A DNA stretch of 64,000 nucleotides from Phenylobacterium soli. GTDB lineage: Bacteria > Pseudomonadota > Alphaproteobacteria > Caulobacterales > Caulobacteraceae. The notes beneath the pieces are model-generated. The model ran no database searches and was not told the origin of the DNA. It saw only the letters and a list, made by a program, of their open reading frames with translations. The translations under genes and the position numbers were made by a program. Position 1 is the first letter of the stretch, and every line of letters begins with the position of its first letter. Shown here one piece after another: positions 53,666 to 63,526 of this stretch. The stretch is from NCBI RefSeq assembly GCF_003254475.1, contig NZ_QFYQ01000001.1:434001-498000 (forward strand). The letters run 5' to 3'.

Positions 53666-55444
53666 ATGCCGTTTCCGCAGACCCACCCGGCGCTGGCCCG
53701 CGCGCTCGCCGCGCAGGGCTACTCCGAGCCCACGCCCGTGCAGGCCGCCGTCCTCGCCGCCGAGGCCGACCGCGACCTGCTGGTCAGCGCCCAGACCGGC
53801 TCGGGCAAGACCGTCGCCTTCGGCCTCGCCGCCGCCGGCCCGCTGCTCGGCGGGGCCGAGCGCTTCGGCGCGCCCGGGGCGCCGCTGGGCCTCGTCATCG
53901 CGCCCACCCGCGAACTCGCCATGCAGGTGAGCCGCGAGCTGGCGTGGCTGTACGCCGAGGCGGGGGTGCGGGTGGAGACCTGCGTCGGCGGCACCGATGC
54001 GCGGCGCGAGCAGCGCGGCCTGCAGGCCGGCTGCCACGTCGTGGTCGGCACGCCCGGGCGCCTGCGCGACCACCTGGAGCGGGGGAACCTCGACCTGTCG
54101 GCCCTGCGCGTCGTGGTCCTCGACGAGGCCGACGAGATGCTCGACCTCGGCTTCCGGGAAGACCTGGAGGAAATCCTCGATTCCACGCCCGCCGAGCGGC
54201 GGACCCTGCTGTTCTCGGCGACCATCGCCAAGGATATCGCCGCCCTGGCGCGCCGCTATCAGCGCGACGCCGAGCGCATCGACACCACGCGTCGCGACGA
54301 AGCCCACGGCGATATCGAGTACCGGGTCGTGCGGGTCGCGCCCAACGACGTCGAGCACGCCGTCGTCAACCTGCTGCGCTACTTCGAATCCCCCGGCGCC
54401 CTGGTGTTCTGCGCCACGCGCGAGCGGGTGCGCCAGCTCTACGGGGCGCTGCGCGAGCGCGGCTTCCCGGTCGTGGCCCTGTCGGGCGAGCTCTCCCAGA
54501 AGGAGCGCAGCGACGCGCTCCAGGCCCTGCGCGACGGCCATGCGCGCGCCTGCGTCGCCACGGACGTGGCCGCCCGGGGCCTCGACCTGCCCGACCTCGG
54601 CCTCGTGATCCACGCCGACCTGCCGGCCAACAAGGCGACCCTTCTCCACCGCAGCGGCCGCACCGGCCGGGCCGGCCGCAAGGGCGTCTCGGTGATCCTC
54701 GCGCCCTACCAGAAGCAGCGCCTGGTCCAGCGTCTGCTCGACACCGCCGCCATCGAGGCCCAGTGGTCCGGGCCGCCCCTGGCCGAGGAGATCCGCGCCA
54801 AGGACGAGGAGCGGCTGCTGGCAGATCCGGCCCTGACCGAGCCCGCCTCGCCCGAGGACCAGGCCCTGGCCGAGCGCATCCTGGCCGGCAGCACGCCCCA
54901 GGCGGTGGCCGCGGCCCTGGTGCGCCTCTACCGCGCCCGCCTGCCCGAACCGGAGGAGCTGTTCGACGAGGGTGGCGGCGCGCCGCCGCCGCCGCGCGGC
55001 GAGCGTCCGCGGGCCGAACGCTCCGAACGGCCCGAGCGCCGCGCCTCCGCCGACCACGCCGTGGGCGGCGGCGCCTGGTTCCGCATGGCGGTCGGCCGCA
55101 GCAACAACGCCGATCCCAAGTGGCTCGTGCCGCTGATCTGCCGGGTCGGCCACGTGACCAAGAAGGACATCGGCGAGATCCGCATCTTCGACCGCGAGAC
55201 CAAGTTCGAGATCTCGCCCGAGGCCGAGCCGCGCTTCCGCGAGGCGATCAAGGCCGCGCGCGAGGCCGGCGACATGCGGGTCGAGCCGGCGGGCGCCCCG
55301 GGCCCGAAGGCGCCGCGCGGCGCAGCGCCGCAGACGCGATCCGGCCCGCCCCGCAATGCGCGGCCCGGCCCCCGCAAGGGCCCGCCGCCCGGCGATGGTC
55401 CGCCGCTGCGCAAGAAGCCCAAGCGGCGCAAGGCCAACGGCTGA
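53666..55444 (+). CDS. DEAD-box RNA helicase with DbpA-type RNA-binding domain
   Basis: This 592 aa protein has the DEAD-box core: Q-motif region EPTPVQAAVLAAEADRDLLV, Walker A AQTGSGKT (42-49), PTRELAMQV, DEAD at 153-156, SAT-like FSATIAKD, and HRSGRTGRAGRKG. The C-terminal part has an RBD of the DbpA type (WFRMAVGRSNNADPKWLVPLICRVG, near residue 470) and a basic Pro/Arg/Lys tail. It probably works in ribosome assembly or RNA turnover, in the manner of CsdA or DbpA. Confidence 0.93.
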   Translation: MPFPQTHPALARALAAQGYSEPTPVQAAVLAAEADRDLLVSAQTGSGKTVAFGLAAAGPLLGGAERFGAPGAPLGLVIAPTRELAMQVSRELAWLYAEAGVRVETCVGGTDARREQRGLQAGCHVVVGTPGRLRDHLERGNLDLSALRVVVLDEADEMLDLGFREDLEEILDSTPAERRTLLFSATIAKDIAALARRYQRDAERIDTTRRDEAHGDIEYRVVRVAPNDVEHAVVNLLRYFESPGALVFCATRERVRQLYGALRERGFPVVALSGELSQKERSDALQALRDGHARACVATDVAARGLDLPDLGLVIHADLPANKATLLHRSGRTGRAGRKGVSVILAPYQKQRLVQRLLDTAAIEAQWSGPPLAEEIRAKDEERLLADPALTEPASPEDQALAERILAGSTPQAVAAALVRLYRARLPEPEELFDEGGGAPPPPRGERPRAERSERPERRASADHAVGGGAWFRMAVGRSNNADPKWLVPLICRVGHVTKKDIGEIRIFDRETKFEISPEAEPRFREAIKAAREAGDMRVEPAGAPGPKAPRGAAPQTRSGPPRNARPGPRKGPPPGDGPPLRKKPKRRKANG

Positions 55445-55497
55445 CCCGCGCTAATTTGCAGCGCGCGCGCCCCCGCGGCGCACGCTAGCCTGCGCCC

Positions 55498-57174
55498 GTG
55501 ACCGAGACGCCGATTCCCGTGAACCAGCCCGCCGCCAAGCGCGCCGCCGCCAAGCCAGCTCCGGCCAAGCCGGGCGGACTGATCCGCTCGTCGATGGTCT
55601 ATTCCGGCTTCACCCTGATCAGCCGGTTCATGGGCTTCTTCCGCGACCTGGCGGTCACCTACGCCATGGGCGCGAGCGCCACCTTCGCGGCCGACGCCTT
55701 CAACACCGCCGCGGCGTTCCCGAACCTGTTCCGGCGGATCTTCGCCGAGGGCGCCTTCGCCGCGGCTTTCGTGCCCGCCTATTCGCGCAGCCTGGAGAAG
55801 GACGGCGAAGAAGTGGCCGACGTGCTGGCCGCCGACGCCATGGCCGTCCTGGCCGCCGCGACCATCGCGATCACCGTGCTGGCCGAGCTGACCATGCCCT
55901 GGCTGATGTACCTGATCGCGCCGGGCTTCGCGGCCAACCCGCAGAAGTTCCACCTGGCGGTGATCCTGACCATGATCACCATGCCCTACCTGCCGTGCAT
56001 GGCGATCTACGCCCACCTGTCCGGCGTGCTGAACGCGCGCAACCGTTTCATCCTGTCGGCCTCGGCGCCGATCCTGCTGAACCTCTGGACCCTGGTCGCC
56101 GTGCTGCCGACCAAGACGCCGGTCCAGGCGGCGGAGTGGGCCTCGGTGGGGGTGATCTTCGCCGGCATCAGCCAGGCGGCCCTGCTCTGGTGGGGCTGCA
56201 AGCGGACAGGGGCCCATGTCGGCTTCCGCTGGCCGCGGCTGACGCCGGACATCAAGAAGCTGATCATGCTGGCGGTGCCGGGCGCCATCGCCGCCAGCGC
56301 CACCCAGATCAACATCTTCGTCTCGGGCATCCTGGTCAGCCAGGTGAACGGCGCGCGGACCTGGCTGGCGGTGTGCGACCGTCTCTACCAGCTGCCCCAG
56401 GGCCTCGTGGGCGTGGCCATCGGCGTCGCCCTGCTGCCGCAGCTCTCGCGGGCCGCCAGCGCCGACGACAAGCCCGCCACCCGCGCCGCCATGGACCAGG
56501 CGATCGTCTTCGCCCTGGCGCTGTGCCTGCCGGCCGCGGCCGCGCTCGCCTCGATCCCGTTCTTCATGATCGACGCCCTCTACACCCGCGGCGAATTCAC
56601 CACCGCCGACGCCCACCAGACGGCGGCGGCGCTGATGCACTACGGCTGGGGCGTGCCGGCCTTCGTCCTGGCGCAGATCTTCAATCGCGCCTTCTTCGCC
56701 CACCAGGACACCAAGACGCCGATGCGTTACGGCCTGATCACGGTGGGGGTGAACATCGGTGTCGGCGTCACCCTGTTCCACCTGATCGGCGTCGCCGGGA
56801 TCGCCGCGGCCACCGCGGTCGCCTGGTGGCTGAACGTCATCATGATGGCCTGGGAGCTGCATCGCCGCGACCACTACACCCCGAGCGCGCGGGCGGTGTC
56901 GCGGGTGCTGCGCATCCTTATCGCCAGCGTCGTGCTCGGCGGCCTGCTGGGCCTCGCCTCCCACTTCCGCGGCGCCATCGAGCACGTGCTCTCGGCGATC
57001 GCCTTCGGCCCGGTGCACGGCAAGGAGCTGGCCATCGTCGTCGTGGTGATAGCGGCCGGGGCGATCTATCCGCTGCTGCTGTTCGCCGTCGGCGGCCTGA
57101 CCCTCACCGAGGCCAAGGCGGCGCTGCGGCGGCGCAAGGGCGCGGCGCCGGAAGGTCCGGCGGACTTGCCCTAG
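55498..57174 (+). CDS. murJ: MurJ (MviN), lipid II flippase
   Basis: MurJ flips lipid II across the inner membrane for peptidoglycan synthesis. The MATE-like fold has 14 helices over 558 aa, with the family start SMVYSGFTLISRFMGFFRDLAVTYAMG and the charged FPNLFRRIFAEGAFAAAFVPAY segment, both strongly conserved in MviN. The short N-terminal tail (TETPIPVNQPAAKRAAAK) is cytoplasmic. Start GTG 55498. It is followed, after palindromes, by trpS. Confidence 0.96.
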   Translation: MTETPIPVNQPAAKRAAAKPAPAKPGGLIRSSMVYSGFTLISRFMGFFRDLAVTYAMGASATFAADAFNTAAAFPNLFRRIFAEGAFAAAFVPAYSRSLEKDGEEVADVLAADAMAVLAAATIAITVLAELTMPWLMYLIAPGFAANPQKFHLAVILTMITMPYLPCMAIYAHLSGVLNARNRFILSASAPILLNLWTLVAVLPTKTPVQAAEWASVGVIFAGISQAALLWWGCKRTGAHVGFRWPRLTPDIKKLIMLAVPGAIAASATQINIFVSGILVSQVNGARTWLAVCDRLYQLPQGLVGVAIGVALLPQLSRAASADDKPATRAAMDQAIVFALALCLPAAAALASIPFFMIDALYTRGEFTTADAHQTAAALMHYGWGVPAFVLAQIFNRAFFAHQDTKTPMRYGLITVGVNIGVGVTLFHLIGVAGIAAATAVAWWLNVIMMAWELHRRDHYTPSARAVSRVLRILIASVVLGGLLGLASHFRGAIEHVLSAIAFGPVHGKELAIVVVVIAAGAIYPLLLFAVGGLTLTEAKAALRRRKGAAPEGPADLP

Positions 57175-57236
57175 GCCAGGCCTGGGACTAGATCGCAGCC
57201 ATCATGGCGCTCCGGACGACCAGCAGCTGGCGATGG

Positions 57237-57282
57237 CGGGCCTAGGCCCGAACCCCTGATCCGAAACGGGGGCTTGCCCCCG
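57237..57282. other. Two palindromes between murJ and trpS
   Basis: CGGGCCTAGGCCCG (57237-57250) is a perfect 14-bp palindrome, and CGGGGG-CTTG-CCCCCG (57267-57282) a 6 bp hairpin. They may end murJ transcription or act in the trpS leader. No T-tract is present. Confidence 0.55.
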
Positions 57283-57314
57283 CACGTCCGTTCGTACCAG
57301 AAGCCGATCCCATC

Positions 57315-58349
57315 ATGACCGACCAAGCTCCGGCCCCCTACGCGGGCCCCAAGCGCGTGCTCTCCGGCGTCCAGCCGTCGGGCGACCTGCACCTGGGCAA
57401 CTATCTCGGCGCCCTCGCCAAGTTCGCCAAGCTGCAGCACGAGACGCCGACCTTCATCTTCGTGGCCGACTACCACGCCATCACCGTGTGGCAGGACCCG
57501 GCGAAGCTGAAGCAGCAGGTGCGCGAGATCGCCGCCGCCTACCTGGCCACCGGCCTCGACCCCAAGGTCGCCAGCATCTTCGCCCAGTCCGGCGTGCCCG
57601 AGCACGCCGAGCTCGCCTGGGTGTTCAACTGCGTCGCCCGCCTCGGCTGGCTCGACCGGATGACCCAGTTCAAGGAGAAATCCGGCAAGCACAAGGAGCG
57701 GGCGAGCGTCGGGCTCTACACCTATCCGGTGCTCCAGGCGGCCGACATCCTGATCTACAAGGCCACCCACGTGCCGGTGGGCGAGGACCAGAAGCAGCAC
57801 CTGGAGCTGACCCGCGACATCGCCGGCAAGTTCAACCACGACTTCGGCGTGCCGAACTACTTCCCCCTGCCCGACCCGCTGATCCAGGGGCCCGGGGCGC
57901 GGATCATGAGCCTGCGCGACGGCAAGGCGAAGATGTCGAAGTCCGATCCGTCGGACTACTCGCGCATCAACCTGACCGACGACGCCGACGCCATCGCCCA
58001 GAAGATCCGCAAGGCGCGCACCGATCCGGAGCCGCTTCCGGCGACGCTGGAGGAACTGAAGGAGCGGCCCGAGGCCGAGAACCTGGTGGGCATCTATGCG
58101 GCGCTGGCGGAGATGACCTCCGAACAGGTGCTGGGCGAATTCGCCGGCCAGGGCTTCGGGGTGTTCAAGCCCAAGCTCGCCGACCTCGCCGTGGAGAAGC
58201 TCGGCCCGATCGGCGGCGAGATGCGCCGGCTGCTGGGCGACCCCGCCGAGATCGACCGGGTCCTGGCCGAGGGCGCCGCCCGCGCCCGCGAGATCGCCGC
58301 CCCGACCATGGCCGAGGTGCGCAAGATCGTCGGCTTCTGGGCCGGCTGA
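57315..58349 (+). CDS. trpS: Tryptophanyl-tRNA synthetase
   Basis: This class I synthetase charges tRNA-Trp. The HIGH-like motif is [14 protein letters not shown] (HLGN 26-29), and the KMSKS loop is [15 protein letters not shown] near residue 205. The intervening [16 protein letters not shown] and [13 protein letters not shown] segments match TrpRS. 344 aa. ATG 57315. A 200-base gap with palindromic repeats follows. Confidence 0.97.
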   Translation: MTDQAPAPYAGPKRVLSGVQPSGDLHLGNYLGALAKFAKLQHETPTFIFVADYHAITVWQDPAKLKQQVREIAAAYLATGLDPKVASIFAQSGVPEHAELAWVFNCVARLGWLDRMTQFKEKSGKHKERASVGLYTYPVLQAADILIYKATHVPVGEDQKQHLELTRDIAGKFNHDFGVPNYFPLPDPLIQGPGARIMSLRDGKAKMSKSDPSDYSRINLTDDADAIAQKIRKARTDPEPLPATLEELKERPEAENLVGIYAALAEMTSEQVLGEFAGQGFGVFKPKLADLAVEKLGPIGGEMRRLLGDPAEIDRVLAEGAARAREIAAPTMAEVRKIVGFWAG

Positions 58350-58350
58350 T

Positions 58351-58505
58351 CGCCTCTCCCGCGTGCGGGAGAGGGCAGGGTGGGGGCCGGCTCGTGCAGT
58401 CGGTTCGCACCGGATGCCCGCCCGAGGGCCCTTGAGGCGTCATCGGGAGCTGGCCCAGCCGCCCCTCATCCTACCCTCTCCCCTCGCTCGGCGAGGGGAG
58501 AGGCG
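58351..58505. repeat. Inverted pair of palindromic intergenic repeats
   Basis: Two hairpins, a perfect 10 bp stem (CCTCTCCCGC/GCGGGAGAGG at 58353-58374) and a perfect 13 bp stem (CCTCTCCCCTCGC/GCGAGGGGAGAGG at 58475-58503), flank a spacer. The flanks are inverted copies of each other: GGGAGAGGGCAGGGTG after the first hairpin mirrors the CATCCTACCCTCTCCC before the second. The whole is a REP/BIME-like double element. A related single copy lies at 48306-48350. Confidence 0.8.
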
Positions 58506-58550
58506 TTTGGCGCGCTTGCAAGGCGCGCCGCCTGCCCTCACATCTTGCCC

Positions 58551-59120
58551 ATGTTCATCCAGACCGAAGCGACCCCGAACCCCGAAGTCCTCAAGTTCCT
58601 GCCCGGCCGCGAGGTGATGGGCGAGGGCAGCCGCGACTTCCGTAGCGCCGAGGAGGCCGCCGCCGCGCCTCTGGCGGCCGAACTGTTCGGGCTGGAGGGC
58701 GTCACCCGCGTCTTCTTCGGCCCCGACTTCCTGACCGTCGGCAAGGCCGAGACCCACGACTGGTCGCACCTGAAGGCGCCGATCCTGGCGGCCATCATGG
58801 ATCATTTCTCCTCCGGAAAGCCGTTGTTCGCGGGAGAGGGCGAGGCGGTCGGCCATGACGAGGGCGTCTACGAGGGCGAGACCGCCCAGATCGTCGCCGA
58901 GATCAAGGACCTGCTTGACACCCGCATCCGCCCGGCGGTGGCCCAGGACGGCGGTGACATCCTGTTCAGCCGCTTCGACGTTGAGACCGGGGTTGTCTGG
59001 CTCAACATGCGCGGGGCCTGCTCGGGCTGTCCGTCGTCCACCGCCACCCTGCGCGCCGGCGTCGAGAACATGCTCAAGCACTACGTTCCCGAGGTCACAC
59101 GGGTGGAACAGACGCTCTAG
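58551..59120 (+). CDS. Nfu-type iron-sulfur scaffold/carrier protein
   Basis: Nfu proteins receive iron-sulfur clusters and deliver them to targets. The N-terminal Nfu_N domain begins MFIQTEATPNPEVLKFLPGR, and the C-terminal NifU-like domain holds the cluster motif Cys157-Ser-Gly-Cys160 (RGACSGCPSSTATLRAG). 189 aa is normal. ATG 58551 was preferred over a longer upstream reading that passes through the palindromic repeat. tsaB follows 18 bases later. Confidence 0.94.
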   Translation: MFIQTEATPNPEVLKFLPGREVMGEGSRDFRSAEEAAAAPLAAELFGLEGVTRVFFGPDFLTVGKAETHDWSHLKAPILAAIMDHFSSGKPLFAGEGEAVGHDEGVYEGETAQIVAEIKDLLDTRIRPAVAQDGGDILFSRFDVETGVVWLNMRGACSGCPSSTATLRAGVENMLKHYVPEVTRVEQTL

Positions 59121-59138
59121 ACCCGCTATCGGGCGGGC

Positions 59139-59807
59139 GTGATCGTCCTCGGACTCGATACCTGCCTTTCGAGCTGCTCCGTCGCCGTCCTCGACACCGA
59201 GGCGGGGGGCGGCGGGCGCGTGCTCGCCTACGGGGCGGAGGTGATGGCCCGCGGCCACCAGGAGCGGCTGGCGCCCATGGCCCAGGCGGTGATGGCCGAC
59301 GCCGGGCTCGCCTTTGGCGCCCTGGAGCGGATCGCCGTGACCGTCGGCCCCGGCTCCTTCACCGGCCTGCGCGTCGGCGTCGCCTTCGCCAAGGGCCTGG
59401 CGGCCTCGCTCTCCATCGGCGCGGCGGGCGTCGGCACGCTCGAGGCGCTGGCCGCCGAGGCGCCCGGCCTGGTGTTCGCCGCCATCGACGCCCGCCGCGA
59501 CCAGATCTACCTGCAGGCCTTCGAGGACGGCCACGCCCTGATGGCGCCCGACGCCCTGCACATCGACACCGCCGCCGCGCGCCTGGCCGAGATCGCCGGC
59601 GGCCGCACCCCGACCCTGGTCGGCTCCGGCGCGGCCCTGCTGGCGCCGATGATCACCGGCGCGCCGGTGATCGCCGCCGAGGGCTGCGACGCCCGCAAGG
59701 TGGCGCGCCTGGGCGCCGCCCGCGCGCCCTCGCCCCTTCGCCCGCTCTATCTGCGCGCGCCCGACGCCAAGCTGCCGGCCAGCGCCCGGGACAATCCCGC
59801 CGCATGA
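59139..59807 (+). CDS. tsaB: TsaB, t6A modification protein
   Basis: TsaB is the ASKHA-fold partner that assembles with TsaD and TsaE in t6A synthesis. The start IVLGLDTCLSSCSVAVLDT, the HQERLAPMAQAVMADAGL and VTVGPGSFTGLRVGVAFAKGLAASL motifs are typical. Start GTG 59139, 222 aa, somewhat C-terminally divergent. The rimI start overlaps its stop (ATGA), a conserved arrangement. Confidence 0.95.
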   Translation: MIVLGLDTCLSSCSVAVLDTEAGGGGRVLAYGAEVMARGHQERLAPMAQAVMADAGLAFGALERIAVTVGPGSFTGLRVGVAFAKGLAASLSIGAAGVGTLEALAAEAPGLVFAAIDARRDQIYLQAFEDGHALMAPDALHIDTAAARLAEIAGGRTPTLVGSGAALLAPMITGAPVIAAEGCDARKVARLGAARAPSPLRPLYLRAPDAKLPASARDNPAA

Positions 59808-60262
59808 AGCTGATCCGCGCCACCGCCACCGAGGCCGCCGGTATGGCGCAGGCGCACGCCGGCGCCTTCGCCGACTCCTGGCGCGAGGAGGACTTCGAGG
59901 ACCTGCTCGAGGGCGACGGGGTGTTCGGCTTCCTCGCTGTCGACGACGAGGACCGGCCGCTGGGCGTGATCCTCAGCCGCATCGCGGCCGGCGAGATGGA
60001 GGTGCTGACCGTCGGCGTGCGGCCCGAAGCCCGCCGGCTCGGAGTCGCCAAGGCGCTGATGACCGCGGCCCTGGGCGTTGCCCGGCAAGCCGGCGCCGAG
60101 GCCTGTTTCCTCGAGGTGGCGGTGGACAACGACGGGGCCGGCGCCCTCTATGCCGGCCTCGGATTCCGTCGCGCCGGATTGCGCAAGCGCTACTACGATC
60201 GCGGAGCCGAGGGCATGATCGACGCCCTGGTCATGCGCCTCGATCTCAACACCCCGGCTTAA
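59804..60262 (+). CDS. rimI: RimI-type GNAT acetyltransferase
   Basis: This protein of 152 aa has the GNAT fold (MKLIRATATEAAGMAQAHAGAF, EMEVLTVGVRPEARRLGVAKALMTAAL, EVAVDNDGAGALYAGLGFRRAGLRKRYY). RimI acetylates ribosomal protein S18 and other N-termini. The tsaB-rimI pairing is widespread. Its stop lies inside the first unit of a 13-bp tandem duplication (60251-60276). Confidence 0.92.
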   Translation: MKLIRATATEAAGMAQAHAGAFADSWREEDFEDLLEGDGVFGFLAVDDEDRPLGVILSRIAAGEMEVLTVGVRPEARRLGVAKALMTAALGVARQAGAEACFLEVAVDNDGAGALYAGLGFRRAGLRKRYYDRGAEGMIDALVMRLDLNTPA

Positions 60263-60276
60263 CACCCCCGCTTAAC
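60251..60276 (+). repeat. 13-bp tandem duplication at the rimI stop
   Basis: Two adjacent 13-mers, ACCCCGGCTTAAC and ACCCCCGCTTAAC, differ at one base. The first contains the rimI TAA stop; the second provides the TTAAC of the putative fur -35 box. Confidence 0.85.
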
Positions 60277-60300
60277 GTCACGTCCACTTGACCTTATTTT
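60272..60300 (+). promoter_or_regulatory. Putative fur promoter
   Basis: TTAACG (60272-60277), a 17-base spacer and TATTTT (60295-60300) give a plausible sigma-70 promoter, with the start near 60307 and a 23-nt leader containing the CAGGAG ribosome site. An alternative TTGACC at 60288 has no good -10. Confidence 0.45.
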
Positions 60301-60329
60301 AGCCGCCGAACGTATTTCAGGAGCCCCTT

Positions 60330-60739
60330 TTGCCGGACCGTATCGAGAAGCTCTGCGTCGACAAGGGCATGCGCATGACCGAGCAGCGCCGGGTGATCGC
60401 CCGGGTGCTGTCCGACGCGCACGACCATCCGGACGTCGAGGAGCTGCACCGCCGCGCCCACGCCATCGACCCGCACATCTCGATCGCCACGGTCTATCGG
60501 ACGGTGCGCCTGTTCGAGGAGGCCGGGATCATCAACCGGCTCGACTTCCGAGACGGGCGCTCGCGCTATGAGGAGCAGCCTGAGGTCCACCACGACCACC
60601 TGATCGACATGAAGACCGGCAAGGTGATGGAGTTCTCGGACCCCGAGATCGAGGCCCTGCAGGAAGCGATCGCCCGACGCCTCGGCTATCGGCTGATCGA
60701 CCACCGGCTCGAGCTGTTCGGCGTTCCCCTGGAAGACTG

Positions 60740-60740
<1 letters not shown>
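60330..60740 (+). CDS. fur: Fur family transcriptional regulator
   Basis: Ferric uptake regulator of 136 aa. The winged helix ([30 protein letters not shown], then [18 protein letters not shown]) is followed by the metal-binding dimerisation domain with HHDH (87-90) and further acidic/His ligands. The C-terminal CxxC zinc site of E. coli Fur is absent, as in many alphaproteobacterial Fur proteins. Start TTG 60330 has CAGGAG upstream. The miaB ATG overlaps its stop (TGATG). Confidence 0.95.
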
Positions 60741-62095
<1,355 letters not shown>

Positions 62096-62105
62096 GGAAC
62101 CCGAC

Positions 62106-63065
62106 TTGAGCCGCGCGCCCGAGTTCATCCACCTGTCGGACGCCGCGGTGCGCGCGGTGGCCGGCGCCAATTCACGCCATGCCGCCCTGATCGAGGACGC
62201 CTTCGGGGTGCTCCTGGAGACGCCCGGCGGCGGGGTGTCCGTGCAGGGCGACTCCAAAGCCCGGGCCCAGGCCAAGAAGGCGGTGCAGACCATCGCCGAG
62301 CGGGCCGACCAGGGGCTGGAGATCGCCGAGGCGGACGTGCGCGTCGCCATCGGCCAGGCGAAGTCCGGCGGCCCAGGAGGCGCTTCGGCCGGCGGCCTGC
62401 CGGTCGGCCGGCGCGGCCAGGTGGCGCCCAAGACGGCGGCCCAGGCCAACTATCTCCAGGCGCTCGCCAAGTGCGACCTGACCTTCGGGCTCGGCCCGGC
62501 CGGCACGGGCAAGACCTTCCTCGCGGTGGCGCACGGCGCGGGCCTGTTGCTGCGCGGCGAGGTCGACCGGCTGATCGTCTCGCGCCCGGCCGTCGAGGCG
62601 GGTGAGCGGCTCGGCTTCCTGCCCGGCGACCTGACCGAGAAGGTCGACCCCTACATGGCCCCGGTCTGGGAGGCGCTGACCGACATCCTCGGCGCCGAGC
62701 AGTTGCGCCGTCGCCGGGAGAAGGGCGAGATCGAGGTGGCGCCGATCGCCTTCCTGCGCGGGCGCACCCTGAGCCACGCCTACATCATCGTCGACGAGGC
62801 GCAGAACGCCACGCGGCTGCAGATGAAGATGGTGCTGACGCGCCTCGGCGAAGGCGCGCGGATGGTGGTGACCGGCGACCCGACCCAGATCGACCTCGTC
62901 AATCCGCAGGACAGCGGCCTCGCCCATGCCGTGGGCCTGCTCGAGGACGTGAAGGGCATCGGCGTGGTCCGTTTCTCGGCCGAGGACGTGGTCCGCCACC
63001 CGCTGGTCGAGCGGATCGTCCGGGCCTACGACGCCGACGCGGCCAAGCGCGGACGCAGCTTTTGA
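62106..63065 (+). CDS. PhoH family ATPase
   Basis: PhoH-like proteins are ATPases linked to RNA metabolism and rRNA maturation together with YbeY. The Walker A is GLGPAGTGKTFLAVA (130-137), followed by LIVSRPAVEAGERLGFLPG, the Walker B YIIVDEAQNAT and MVVTGDPTQIDL. Start TTG 62106 has GAGGAA upstream, giving 319 aa. It is followed with overlap by ybeY (TTGA). Confidence 0.94.
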   Translation: MSRAPEFIHLSDAAVRAVAGANSRHAALIEDAFGVLLETPGGGVSVQGDSKARAQAKKAVQTIAERADQGLEIAEADVRVAIGQAKSGGPGGASAGGLPVGRRGQVAPKTAAQANYLQALAKCDLTFGLGPAGTGKTFLAVAHGAGLLLRGEVDRLIVSRPAVEAGERLGFLPGDLTEKVDPYMAPVWEALTDILGAEQLRRRREKGEIEVAPIAFLRGRTLSHAYIIVDEAQNATRLQMKMVLTRLGEGARMVVTGDPTQIDLVNPQDSGLAHAVGLLEDVKGIGVVRFSAEDVVRHPLVERIVRAYDADAAKRGRSF

Positions 63066-63526
63066 TCGACGTGGAGATCGAGGCTGCGGCCTGGACGGCG
63101 GCCCTGGCCGACGCCGAGGCCCTGACGCGCGCCGTCGCCGAGGCGGTCCTCGCCGAGGAGCGCCTGACGGACCGCAACCTCGTCGTGCTGCTCACCGACG
63201 ACGAGGCGGTGCGGGCGCTGAACGCCCAGTTCCGCGACAAGGACAAGCCGACCAACGTCCTGTCCTTCCCGGCGCCGCCGAATCCGGAACAGCATCTGGG
63301 CGATGTCGCCCTGGCCTACGAGACCTGCGCCCGCGAGGCCGCCGAACAGGGCAAGCCGCTGGCCCATCATCTGCAGCATCTGGTGGCGCACGGGGTGCTC
63401 CACCTTCTAGGATACGACCACATGACCGATGAGGAGGCCGCCGACATGGAGGGCCTCGAGCGTGTGGTCCTGGCCAGACTGGGGATTCCCGATCCCTACG
63501 CGGCCGGCGAGGGAGACCATGACTGA
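63062..63526 (+). CDS. ybeY: YbeY, endoribonuclease for rRNA maturation
   Basis: YbeY processes 16S rRNA ends and helps ribosome quality control. The zinc site is HLVAHGVLHLLGYDH (His110, His114, His120), and NAQFRDKDKPTNVLSFP precedes it. Start TTG 63062, 154 aa, overlaps phoH (TTGA). The downstream CorC-like gene overlaps its end by 8 bases. Confidence 0.97.
   Translation: MIDVEIEAAAWTAALADAEALTRAVAEAVLAEERLTDRNLVVLLTDDEAVRALNAQFRDKDKPTNVLSFPAPPNPEQHLGDVALAYETCAREAAEQGKPLAHHLQHLVAHGVLHLLGYDHMTDEEAADMEGLERVVLARLGIPDPYAAGEGDHD

Noticed and set aside
50642..55153. A minus-strand open frame of about 1500 codons opposite glnD and the helicase gene
   Set aside because: It is antisense to two clear genes, is rich in His/Gly/Arg/Glu from the opposite codon pattern, and has no domain. 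Such long shadows are normal at this GC content.
60257..60275. Two TTAAC motifs before fur as a CtrA site
   Set aside because: The spacing between the TTAA units is nine bases, not seven, and is explained by the 13-bp duplication.
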